Assembly (NCBI GenBank): GCA_002788755.1
Contig: PFRW01000006.1
Span: 1 to 6,040 of the forward strand
DNA: 6,040 nt
DNA from: Candidatus Peregrinibacteria bacterium CG_4_9_14_0_2_um_filter_41_14
GTDB lineage: Bacteria > Patescibacteriota > Gracilibacteria > UBA1369 > UM-FILTER-41-14
Direction of reading: 5' to 3'
The translations under genes were made by a program, and so were the position numbers. Within the stretch, counting starts at the first letter, position 1, and each line of letters opens with the position of its first letter. Positions 1 to 6,023 of the stretch are shown in pieces. Below the pieces are notes generated by a model. The model worked only from the letters and a program-made list of their open reading frames with translations, ran no database searches and was not told the DNA's origin.

Positions 1-8
1 TTAAAAAC

Positions 9-25
9 AATTTCTTTCAGAAATT
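9..25. repeat. small AT-rich hairpin
   Basis: A perfect 7-bp inverted repeat (9-15 with 19-25) has a 3-nt loop. Read on the minus strand it is followed by a short T-run (complement of positions 3-7), which gives a weak intrinsic-terminator look. The stem is almost all A/T and no minus-strand gene ends here, so its function is doubtful. Confidence 0.3.
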
Positions 26-45
26 AAAGGAAAACATGTACATCA

Positions 46-166
46 TATAACAATGACTATGCGGTTCATTCCTTCGCTTCGCTCAGTTATTCTCCCACAT
101 TTGCCACTGCAACCGCTTCGCGATATTATAGCACTGGCAAACATCGCATAGTCATAGACGTTGTCC
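46..166 (+). repeat. large imperfect inverted repeat, attC-like (VCR-type) recombination site candidate
   Basis: Seen directly: an 11-bp perfect inverted repeat, atgactatgcg (53-63) against cgcatagtcat (145-155). An inner pair of arms, 100-110 with 131-141, matches at 10 of 11 positions. Outside the main stem an AAC triplet (49-51) faces a GTT triplet (160-162), with short unpaired spacers of 1 and 4 nt. Integron attC sites share this plan: conserved terminal AAC...GTT, a long imperfect stem, a variable centre, and about 60-140 bp in total; this one spans about 120 bp. The outer boxes do not match RYYYAAC/GTTRRRY beyond the invariant triplets. A reading frame open from the window edge ends in TAA at 48-50, overlapping the AAC box, as cassette stop codons often do, but it is too short to call as a gene. 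The inverted repeat is certain; the attC identity is inference. Alternatives are a transposon end or a REP-like palindrome. Confidence 0.5.
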
Positions 167-192
167 GAAATTCAAAAAATATTTTATATAAA
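161..192 (+). promoter_or_regulatory. possible promoter for the RibD-like gene
   Basis: A TTGTCC hexamer (161-166) is followed by TATATA (185-190) at 18 nt, or by TATAAA (187-192) at 20 nt, in a very AT-rich stretch directly upstream of the gene. The -35 candidate overlaps the right end of the attC-like repeat. AT-rich DNA gives such matches easily, so confidence is low. Confidence 0.3.
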
Positions 193-204
193 CTTTTAAT
201 TATT

Positions 205-209
205 AAGGA
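205..209 (+). promoter_or_regulatory. Shine-Dalgarno sequence of the RibD-like gene
   Basis: AAGGA sits 7 nt before the ATG at 217, which is ideal spacing and fixes that start. It is the only well-spaced Shine-Dalgarno sequence among the five genes in this window. Confidence 0.7.
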
Positions 210-216
210 TAATATT

Positions 217-819
217 ATGAGAAAAATCGTATTACAAATGATGATGACACTAAACGGAAGAGTGGATAGTCCCGATGAGTGGGTAAGTGGCGTGCCTGAT
301 GATCTTTATGCAGAAATTAATCGTGCATATGGAGATTTTGATACTATTCTTGTCGGTCATACAACGTATAAAGAGATGTTTGCATATTGGCCAGATGCAT
401 TAAAAGATGAATCAAAAGTTACTCAAGAAATAGCTCAAAAAATGCACTCTTATAAGAAATATGTCTACTCCAGAACAGAGAATGGGAAAAAATTAGCATG
501 GAACAATTCTGAATATGCGCCTGCTCAAAGTGATGACGATATTAAAAAATTTATTGCTGAACTCAAAAGTAATCCCGGCAAAGATATTCATCTTTCAGGT
601 GGCGCAAGTCTTGCACAAACATTTGTTCGACTCGGACTTGTAGATGAATATCATCTCTATGTATATCCAGTTGTATCAAATGGCAAAGTATTATTTGAAA
701 AAGTAAACGACAAGAACCCATTGAAACTTATCAGTAGCACATCATTCTCAAATGGTGTTGTCGCACTTTATTATGAACAGCTTAAGAATAGAATTTCTAT
801 TTCAAGGGACAGTTTTTGA
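217..819 (+). CDS. dihydrofolate reductase family protein (RibD C-terminal domain)
   Basis: A 200-residue stand-alone DHFR-fold protein of the RibD_C family, COG0262-like (YyaP/YwjB type). Members have the NADPH-dependent reductase fold shared by DHFR and the riboflavin reductase RibD. The substrate of this small stand-alone group is generally not established, so true DHFR activity should not be assumed. Visible family marks: the N-terminal strand MRKIVLQMMMTLNG (1-14, usually SLDG), DTILVGHTTYKEM (42-54), PGKDIHLSGGASLAQTF (120-136, the glycine-rich nucleotide-binding part), GLVDEYHLYVYPVV (140-153), GKVLF (156-160) and a closing strand VVALYYEQ (181-188). The domain ends near residue 190; about ten residues after it look like a non-conserved tail. 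The ATG is supported by AAGGA 7 nt upstream. It stands alone, converges on tsf and is flanked by two related repeats. Sampled G/C skew is opposite to the other genes, suggesting acquisition by transfer, perhaps as a cassette. The family call is firm; the physiological role is unknown. Confidence 0.88.
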   Translation: MRKIVLQMMMTLNGRVDSPDEWVSGVPDDLYAEINRAYGDFDTILVGHTTYKEMFAYWPDALKDESKVTQEIAQKMHSYKKYVYSRTENGKKLAWNNSEYAPAQSDDDIKKFIAELKSNPGKDIHLSGGASLAQTFVRLGLVDEYHLYVYPVVSNGKVLFEKVNDKNPLKLISSTSFSNGVVALYYEQLKNRISISRDSF

Positions 820-871
820 TGGCTATTTAACAGACTATTACAAAGTCATAGACTCAACGGTTACTGTCCCT
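805..871. repeat. 9-bp inverted repeat spanning the 3' end of the RibD-like gene
   Basis: agggacagt (805-813, inside the last codons) is perfectly complementary to actgtccct (863-871). The 49 nt between them contain the stop codon and the second attC-like copy. No T-run follows the right arm, so it does not look like a standard intrinsic terminator. It may be part of a folded recombination site or a 3'-end-stabilising structure. Confidence 0.5.
828..853 (+). repeat. shortened copy of the upstream attC-like repeat
   Basis: taacagactat (828-838) resembles taacaatgactat (48-60), lacking two bases, and agtcatagac (844-853) is identical to 150-159. Order and orientation are the same, but the 89-nt centre of the first element (61-149) is reduced to 5 nt (839-843). 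An AAC (829-831) and a GTT (860-862) again lie on the outer sides. It begins 8 nt after the stop codon, where a cassette's own attC would be expected. Best read as a collapsed or degenerate attC remnant; chance similarity cannot be excluded for elements this short. Confidence 0.4.
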
Positions 872-872
872 C

Positions 873-893
873 GGTCAAATTGACCACTGGTCA
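873..893. repeat. nested GGTC/GACC palindromes in the convergent intergenic gap
   Basis: ggtcaa-a-ttgacc (873-885) and tgacca-c-tggtca (881-893) are two overlapping near-perfect palindromes between the ends of the convergent RibD-like gene and tsf. They could form alternative small hairpins on either strand, as a bidirectional transcription stop might, but no U-tract follows on either side. A dyad operator is another possibility. Function unassigned. Confidence 0.4.
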
Positions 894-925
894 CCTTCGT
901 TTATCCGCAATTGTATTCCGACCAA

Positions 926-1684
926 TTAAACTTGGAACAAAACAAAGTCATTAACAACTACATCACCTAAATACTGACCAACGGTTTGATCCGGATTTTT
1001 GACAAAAGGTTGAGAAATTAACGCACCGTCCTCACAAAACTTTCTTTCTTTACCCATCATTATTTTATCCATTATCTCAGCGGGCTTGCCTTCTGCTACC
1101 AACTGTTCACGCCATATACCCTTTTCGTGTTCAACTAAATCCGCATCCATTTGATCCGGACTTACACAATCAGGCTTTGTTGCCGCTGTATGCATCGCAA
1201 CGTCTTTACCTTGCTCGGCGCTACCACCACTTAAATTCACCAAAACACCAATTTTATTATTTGAATGGATATAAGCACCAATCATGGGACCTTCAAAAAT
1301 CACTTTACCTTTAATTTCAATCTTTTCACCAAGCTGAATCCCCATATCAGCAACTTCACCGGACAAATCAACATCTACGCCTTCTACCAAAACTCTTTCG
1401 GCAAATCCTTGTGCTGCTTTAGCACACTCTTCACTGCGAGCCACAAAGTCTGTTTCACAAGCAAGCAAAATCATCGCCTTTTTTTGATCGGTACCAGCAA
1501 TGGCAACTCGGCCCTCGCCCGCATCACGATCACCACGCTCAACAGCTTTTGCTTCACCTTTTTTTCTTAATAAATCGATAGCCGCATTCATATCGCCGCC
1601 CACTTCTTCTAATGCTTTTTTACAAACAGTCATTGAGATACCGGTTCGTTCACGAAGTTCCTTAATTTGATCAATAGAGACCAT
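926..1684 (-). CDS. tsf: translation elongation factor Ts (EF-Ts)
   Basis: A 252-residue guanine nucleotide exchange factor that releases GDP from EF-Tu in the cytoplasm so that EF-Tu can reload with GTP and aminoacyl-tRNA. The N-terminal UBA-like EF-Tu-binding domain is clear (about 1-45: VSIDQIKELRERTGISM, then CKKALEEVGGDMNAAIDLLR). The exchange motif TDFVAR is at 78-83 (family TDFVA[KR]). The core subdomains carry GAYIHSNNKIGVLV (136-149) and MHTAAT (164-169), then EGKPAEIMDKIMMGK (198-212) and QPFVKNPDQTVGQYL (225-239). Length lies between the short Thermus form (about 196) and E. coli (283) and appears complete. It follows rpsB by 26 nt on the same strand, the standard operon order. The sequence before the ATG has no Shine-Dalgarno match, so translation may depend on coupling with rpsB or another initiation mode. 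pyrH and frr, frequent next genes, are absent; a convergent acquired-looking gene lies there instead. Confidence 0.97.
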   Translation of the reverse strand: MVSIDQIKELRERTGISMTVCKKALEEVGGDMNAAIDLLRKKGEAKAVERGDRDAGEGRVAIAGTDQKKAMILLACETDFVARSEECAKAAQGFAERVLVEGVDVDLSGEVADMGIQLGEKIEIKGKVIFEGPMIGAYIHSNNKIGVLVNLSGGSAEQGKDVAMHTAATKPDCVSPDQMDADLVEHEKGIWREQLVAEGKPAEIMDKIMMGKERKFCEDGALISQPFVKNPDQTVGQYLGDVVVNDFVLFQV

Positions 1685-1710
1685 AATTCTATAAAGTTAA
1701 CGAGTAATAA

Positions 1711-2406
1711 TTATTTTTGTTTAAGGGCATCAGCAAATTCATCAAAGTAAAATTCGATTGCTTTAATAGCATCGTCATTACCCGGAATCAGGTAATCAAC
1801 TAAATCCGGATCCGCATTGGTATCACAAATACCAACAACCGGAATACCAAGTTTACGAGCTTCCAACACCGCAATATTGTCACGAACAACATCCAAAACC
1901 AAAATACAGTCCGGTAGTTTTGTCATTTCAGATACACCACCTAATGCCATTTCCAGTTTTTCAATTTCTCGTTCAAAGTCTAATGCTTCACGTTTTGTAT
2001 AACGATCAAAATCACCGGATGCTTTCATTTCTTTAAGTTTCTTCAAATAACGAATACGTTGACTAACAGTGTCATAGTTTGTGAGCAATCCCGGGATCCA
2101 TTTTAAAGTTACATGTGGCTGACCAACTGCTTCTGCTGTTGCTTTAACAACCGGTACGGCTTGTTGCTTTGTACTTACAAACAAAACAGTCTTACCTTCT
2201 TTCGCACATTTTTTTAGATAATCTAATGCAATCATTAATTTATCTAATGTTTTATGAAGATCAAAAACATGAACTTCATCACGCACTGTAAAAATGAACT
2301 CCTTCATCTTAGGATTCCATTTAGCTCTACCGTGACCAAAATGCACAGCATGCGACAACATGCGTTTAAGCATATCGTTTTTTTCTTTTGTAGTTAACTC
2401 AGACAT
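1711..2406 (-). CDS. rpsB: 30S ribosomal protein S2
   Basis: A 231-residue small-subunit protein (from the start chosen here) that binds between the head and body of the 30S subunit and is needed for S1 attachment where S1 exists. Family marks: AVHFGHGRAKWNPKM (20-34), FIFTVRDEVHVFDLHKT (37-53), FVSTKQQA (76-83), WIPGLLTN (103-110, usually WLGG.LTN), LGGVSEMTKLPDCILVLDV (155-173) and IPVVGICDTNADP, then DYLIPGNDDAIKAI (204-217). The ATG at 2406 puts HFGH about 22 residues in, within the usual range; an AAGGA precedes it but only 2 nt away, which is unusually close. In-frame GTG codons at 2445 and 2442 would add 12-13 residues unlike other S2 proteins; they follow AAGGGG and lie inside a leader hairpin, so they are the main alternative. 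First gene of rpsB-tsf, divergent from the VIT1-like gene. Confidence 0.93.
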   Translation of the reverse strand: MSELTTKEKNDMLKRMLSHAVHFGHGRAKWNPKMKEFIFTVRDEVHVFDLHKTLDKLMIALDYLKKCAKEGKTVLFVSTKQQAVPVVKATAEAVGQPHVTLKWIPGLLTNYDTVSQRIRYLKKLKEMKASGDFDRYTKREALDFEREIEKLEMALGGVSEMTKLPDCILVLDVVRDNIAVLEARKLGIPVVGICDTNADPDLVDYLIPGNDDAIKAIEFYFDEFADALKQK

Positions 2407-2534
2407 ATTCCTTGGGGTTACTGCCAGAGAAGTTCCTTCCACCACGTTCCCCTTGTTAGAGGGCAGGAATAGGTGGTCCCTTGTACTGACTATGATTAAT
2501 AAAATGCTTGAATAAGCTGCAAGAATGTAGTCGA
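2407..2534 (-). promoter_or_regulatory. structured rpsB leader, candidate autoregulatory region
   Basis: If the promoter at 2541-2569 is right, the rpsB mRNA has a leader of about 130 nt. The transcript would form an imperfect hairpin across 2476-2439: ccacc (2476-2472) with ggtgg (2443-2439), then ttcc/ggaa and cct/agg around a ctaaca loop. It contains an AAGGGG and the alternative GTG starts. A further 5-bp pairing, gacta with tagtc, can close the upstream half. A ctgcc/ggcag pairing (2466-2462 with 2424-2420) would compete with the hairpin. Feedback by S2 on its own leader is known in E. coli; whether this unrelated-looking leader does the same is inference. Confidence 0.4.
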
Positions 2535-2540
2535 AACGCA

Positions 2541-2569
2541 GTTATAAAGCAAGAGAAAACATTTACCAA
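2541..2569 (-). promoter_or_regulatory. predicted promoter of rpsB-tsf
   Basis: Reading the minus strand, TTGGTA (2569-2564, 4/6 to the -35 consensus) is followed after exactly 17 nt by TATAAC (2546-2541, 5/6 to the -10 consensus). It is the best sigma-70-like match in the 226-nt divergent gap and would start transcription near 2534. Confidence 0.5.
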
Positions 2570-2632
2570 ACCTACAAAAGAGGATAAACTCTCGACATGA
2601 ACCACAAACACTAGACCTTCATTACTAAAACT

Positions 2633-3379
2633 ATGTTCAAAAATCAAATGACTCCGAAATTTCGTCGCGAATACGAGAAGCATCGCAATAAAGATACCGG
2701 TACCGACAAACTGGGCGACTACATTAAGGATATTGTTTACGGTGGGAATGACGGAATTATTACGACTTTTGCCGTTGTGTCAGGCGCCGTAGGCGCCGGG
2801 TTTGAACTTAAAGTAATAGTCATATTAGGAGTTGCCAACATGCTTGCCGACGGCGCTTCTATGGGGTTAAGTAACTATCTAGCCATCAAATCCGAAATCG
2901 ACCATTTTATCAAAGAAGAAAAAAGAGAATATCAAGAAATAAAAGACACTCCAGAGTTTGAACGTGAAGAGATCCGTGAGATTTACCGTATAAAAGGATT
3001 TACCGGCAAACTCCTAGAACAAGTTGTCAAAGTTATCACCGCCGATAACAATCGCTGGGTAAACACAATGATGAAAGAAGAACTAGGACTAATTATAGAT
3101 CCCAACCAAAAAGCCTGGCTAAACGCCCTTGTAACCGTTATATCATTTTGTGCCTTTGGTTTTATCCCCTTAATTCCATTCGTCTTTGCAATAAAATTAG
3201 ATCAATTTTTAAGTTCGATAGTTGCTACATTATTTGCCCTCACCGTCCTTGGCTTCATACGTCTTAAAATTACTAAAGAAAGGGGAATTAGAGGTGTACT
3301 TGAAATCGTCTTCGTTGGTTCGGTTTGTGCACTTATCTCCTACGGCATTGGCGCTTTCCTTAGCGGAATTGTCAATTAA
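2633..3379 (+). CDS. VIT1/CCC1-family iron/manganese transporter
   Basis: A 248-residue integral membrane protein of the vacuolar iron transporter family, which exports Fe2+ or Mn2+ from the cytoplasm in exchange for protons. Visible: the signature DYIKDIVYGGNDGIITTFAVVSG (29-51), then TM1 (about 40-57) and TM2 (about 60-84, ending ADGASMGLSNYL), a Glu-rich cytosolic metal-binding stretch (about 92-152), and TM3-TM5 (about 164-187, 191-210, 222-245). From memory of the Eucalyptus VIT1 structure, key residues D43, M80, E102, E105, E113, E116, M149, M150 and E153 all have identical counterparts here at a constant offset of three (D40, M77, E99, E102, E110, E113, M146, M147, E150), so the site looks intact. 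An in-frame TAG at 2612 limits the start to the ATG at 2633 or 2648; neither has a Shine-Dalgarno sequence. valS follows after 25 nt, suggesting co-transcription. The exact metal is not determined by sequence. Confidence 0.92.
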   Translation: MFKNQMTPKFRREYEKHRNKDTGTDKLGDYIKDIVYGGNDGIITTFAVVSGAVGAGFELKVIVILGVANMLADGASMGLSNYLAIKSEIDHFIKEEKREYQEIKDTPEFEREEIREIYRIKGFTGKLLEQVVKVITADNNRWVNTMMKEELGLIIDPNQKAWLNALVTVISFCAFGFIPLIPFVFAIKLDQFLSSIVATLFALTVLGFIRLKITKERGIRGVLEIVFVGSVCALISYGIGAFLSGIVN

Positions 3380-3404
3380 ACAAATTTTCTAAATCATTAC
3401 AAAA

Positions 3405-6011
3405 ATGCCAATTCCAAAAGCTTACGAAGCATCGGAGCACGAAGATACTATTTATCAACAATGGGAAGATGCAGGCCATTTTACGCCAACAATCGACCCA
3501 AATAAAAAACCATTTGTCATTAGCATGCCACCTCCAAACGCCACCGGCCAACTGCATTTAGGGCACGCCACCATGCTAGCCTTAGAAGACATCATGATCC
3601 GCTACCACCGCATGAAAGGGGATCCCACCCTATGGCTACCGGGCACCGACCACGCCGGCATTGCCACTCAAAATAAAGTTGAACAAATTATTGCCAACCA
3701 AGGACTCACCCGGCACGACTTAGGACGCGAAGAATTTCTTAAAAAAGTACACGAATTTGCCGAAAACTCCAAAGACACAATCCGCAACCAAATCCGCAAA
3801 ATGGGCGCCAGCTGCGACTGGACCCGCGAACGCTACACATTGGACGAAGGTCTAAGCCAAGCCGTCCAAACCGTATTCACTCGCATGTTTGAAGACCAGT
3901 TAATTTACCGTGGCGACCGCATTGTTAACTGGTGCCCCCGCTGCAGCTCCACCCTTGCCGACGACGAAGTCGATCACAAAGAAATCGATGCCACCCTCTA
4001 CTACTTTACCTATGGCCCTTTTATAATTGCCACCTCCAGACCAGAAACAAAACTAGGGGATACAGCCGTAGCCGTAAACCCAACCGACAAACGTTACAAA
4101 CAATACGTTGGCCAAACCATGGACATTAATTTTGGCGACCACCAAATCACCGTTAAAGTAGTTGCCGACAAAAGCGTCGATCCCAAATTTGGCTCCGGCG
4201 CCCTCGGCGTTACCCCGGCCCACAGCCACGCCGACTACGAACTCGCCCAAAAACACGACATTAAAGTTGTTCAAGTAATTAACGAAGAAGGCCTAATGAC
4301 CGATGTAGCCGGCAAATACGCAGGCCAAACCGTACAAGAAGCCCGCACCAACTTTGTCCAAGAACTAAAAGACCTGGGTCTTATGGTTAAAGAAGAACCA
4401 TACAAACAAAACCTCTCAATCTGCTACCGTTGCAGCACCAGTATCGAGCCCTTAATTTCCAAACAATGGTTTGTAGACGTTAATAAACCGGTTCTAGACT
4501 GGAAAGGCGGCAAGCACTCCCTAAAAGCCGTTGCCCTCGACGTTATTCGCAGTGGCGATATCGAAATAATTCCCGATCGTTTTAACAAAATCTACTTTAA
4601 CTGGATCGAAAATCTACGCGACTGGTGCATAAGCCGCCAAATTTGGTGGGGCCACCGCATTCCCGTTTGGTACAAAGGCGAAGAACTAAAAGTAAGCGCC
4701 ACCGCCCCCGGCCCAGACTGGAAACAAGACCCCGACACCTTCGACACCTGGTATTCATCCGGCCTTTGGACCTTTTCTACCCTAGGCTGGCCAGAACAAA
4801 CCGAAGACTTTAAATACTTCCACCCAACCTCCGTTTTAGAAACAGGCTACGACATCATCTTCTTTTGGGTTGCCCGCATGATTTTAATGACAACCTACGC
4901 CACCGGCGAAGTCCCCTTTAAGCAAGTTTATCTGCACGGTCTAGTTCTCGACAAACAAGGCACCAAAATGAGCAAATCCAAAGGCAACGGCATCGACCCG
5001 CTCGACATGATCGCCAAATACGGCACCGACGCCGTCCGCCTAAGCCTAGTAATTGGCGCCACCCCCGGCAACAACGTCCGCTTATACGAAGAAAAAATCG
5101 CCGGCTACCGCAACTTTGTCAACAAACTCTGGAATTCCGCCCGCTTCCTCTTAATGATCTGCCAAGAATGTGAAATGATCGATCACGAAACCCCCAACAA
5201 CTTCCCCGTAAAATCAATTGCCGACAAATGGATTGTAAGCCGCCTGCACGAAACCGTTAAAGACGTAACCCAAGCCCTAGAAAAACACTTATACTCCGAA
5301 GCCGGCGTTAAAATCTACGAATTTTTATGGGACGAATATTGTGATTGGTACCTGGAAATGTCCAAAGACAAAGACCAAAACCCGCAACTACTGGTAGCCG
5401 TTATGCAAAATATCCTCAAACTGTTGCACCCATTTATCCCGTTTGTTACCGAAAAACTATGGGAAAAACTCGGCACCGGCAAAGCCCTAATTATTGAAGA
5501 ATGGCCCGACTACACCCAAATCCCTCACGACCAAGATGCTATCAACCAAATCAGCATCATTCAAGCTGCCATCTACAAAATCCGCAGCACCCGCACCGAA
5601 CTTAAAATCGACCCGGTCCGCAAACTAAACGCCATTATTTACACAGGCGACCAATACCTAAATACATTTAAAGACCAGTCCCACCACCTTCAAAAACTGG
5701 CTCGTATTGAAGACCTAACCATTCAAGCCACAGGCCCCAAAGTAGACGAAGCCGCCCACCAAGTCCTTTCCGGCGGGATCGAAATCTACCTTCCCCTCCG
5801 CGGCGTTATCGATTTTGACAAAGAACTAAGCCGCACCAACACCGAAATTAAAGAGACCAAACAGTACATCATGGCCACACACAAAAAACTAAGCAACGAA
5901 GGCTTCATCAAAAACGCCCCCCCCGAAGTAGTAGAGCGCGAAACCGACCAAATTGCCAAAGCCAAGGCCAAATTAGTCCAACTGGAAGAAAGATTGGAAC
6001 AGCTAAAATAG
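3405..6011 (+). CDS. valS: valyl-tRNA synthetase
   Basis: An 868-residue, full-length class Ia synthetase that charges tRNA-Val in the cytoplasm and hydrolyses mischarged Thr-tRNA-Val. Order: catalytic Rossmann fold with HLGH (51-54, HIGH motif) and LPGTDHAGIATQ (78-89, typical of ValRS); a zinc site from WCPRC (C177, C180) and CYRC (C340, C343); CP1 editing domain with TSRPET (210-215) and VTPAHSHADYE (269-279); WWGHRIPVW (414-422); DTWYSSGLWTFSTLGWPE (447-464); KMSKS (521-525); an anticodon-binding helical domain (about 605-745, with WDEYCDWYLE and HPFIPFVTEKLW); and a C-terminal coiled coil that contacts tRNA (about 804-868). The second cysteine-rich zinc ribbon found after WWGHRIPVWY in many ValRS is missing, replaced by a short linker. 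In the editing pocket the usual Asp of PAHD is Ser274. The ATG at 3405 has no Shine-Dalgarno sequence. Codons are markedly richer in C than those of rpsB-tsf. Confidence 0.98.
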   Translation: MPIPKAYEASEHEDTIYQQWEDAGHFTPTIDPNKKPFVISMPPPNATGQLHLGHATMLALEDIMIRYHRMKGDPTLWLPGTDHAGIATQNKVEQIIANQGLTRHDLGREEFLKKVHEFAENSKDTIRNQIRKMGASCDWTRERYTLDEGLSQAVQTVFTRMFEDQLIYRGDRIVNWCPRCSSTLADDEVDHKEIDATLYYFTYGPFIIATSRPETKLGDTAVAVNPTDKRYKQYVGQTMDINFGDHQITVKVVADKSVDPKFGSGALGVTPAHSHADYELAQKHDIKVVQVINEEGLMTDVAGKYAGQTVQEARTNFVQELKDLGLMVKEEPYKQNLSICYRCSTSIEPLISKQWFVDVNKPVLDWKGGKHSLKAVALDVIRSGDIEIIPDRFNKIYFNWIENLRDWCISRQIWWGHRIPVWYKGEELKVSATAPGPDWKQDPDTFDTWYSSGLWTFSTLGWPEQTEDFKYFHPTSVLETGYDIIFFWVARMILMTTYATGEVPFKQVYLHGLVLDKQGTKMSKSKGNGIDPLDMIAKYGTDAVRLSLVIGATPGNNVRLYEEKIAGYRNFVNKLWNSARFLLMICQECEMIDHETPNNFPVKSIADKWIVSRLHETVKDVTQALEKHLYSEAGVKIYEFLWDEYCDWYLEMSKDKDQNPQLLVAVMQNILKLLHPFIPFVTEKLWEKLGTGKALIIEEWPDYTQIPHDQDAINQISIIQAAIYKIRSTRTELKIDPVRKLNAIIYTGDQYLNTFKDQSHHLQKLARIEDLTIQATGPKVDEAAHQVLSGGIEIYLPLRGVIDFDKELSRTNTEIKETKQYIMATHKKLSNEGFIKNAPPEVVERETDQIAKAKAKLVQLEERLEQLK

Positions 6012-6023
6012 GTGTGCTAAAAT
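5994..6023 (+). promoter_or_regulatory. predicted promoter for a gene beyond the window
   Basis: TTGGAA (5994-5999, 4/6) lies inside the last codons of valS, and 18 nt later a TGC-TAAAAT (6015-6023) forms an extended -10 with a 5/6 core. It implies that the next gene downstream starts its own transcript. No terminator is visible after valS in the 29 remaining bases. Confidence 0.4.

Noticed and set aside
3..50. Open frame from the window edge ending in TAA at 48-50, possible C-terminus of an upstream gene
   Set aside because: Only 15 sense codons are visible and they match nothing recognisable; kept only as context for the attC-like element.
46..853. Composite transposon with inverted terminal repeats around the RibD-like gene
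   Set aside because: The two related repeats are in direct, not inverted, orientation, and no transposase or target-site duplication is visible.
1265..1570. 101-codon plus-strand reading frame
   Set aside because: It lies wholly antisense within tsf, whose protein is unmistakable; low-complexity Phe/Thr/Ser composition.
2524..2552. Alternative minus-strand promoter TTGCTT-17-TACATT
   Set aside because: Weaker hexamer matches (3/6 and 4/6) than the overlapping TTGGTA-17-TATAAC.
2597..2614. Tiny frame MNHKH-stop just upstream of, and in frame with, the VIT1-like gene; possible leader peptide
   Set aside because: Five codons, with the nearest AGAGG 13 nt away; no attenuator structure supports it.
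2456..2683. 75-codon minus-strand reading frame upstream of rpsB
   Set aside because: It overlaps the predicted rpsB promoter and leader and the start of the VIT1-like gene; no family features and no ribosome site.
2786..2808. Repeated aggcgccg in the VIT1-like gene
   Set aside because: It encodes the normal Gly/Ala-rich end of TM1; no sign of a regulatory role.
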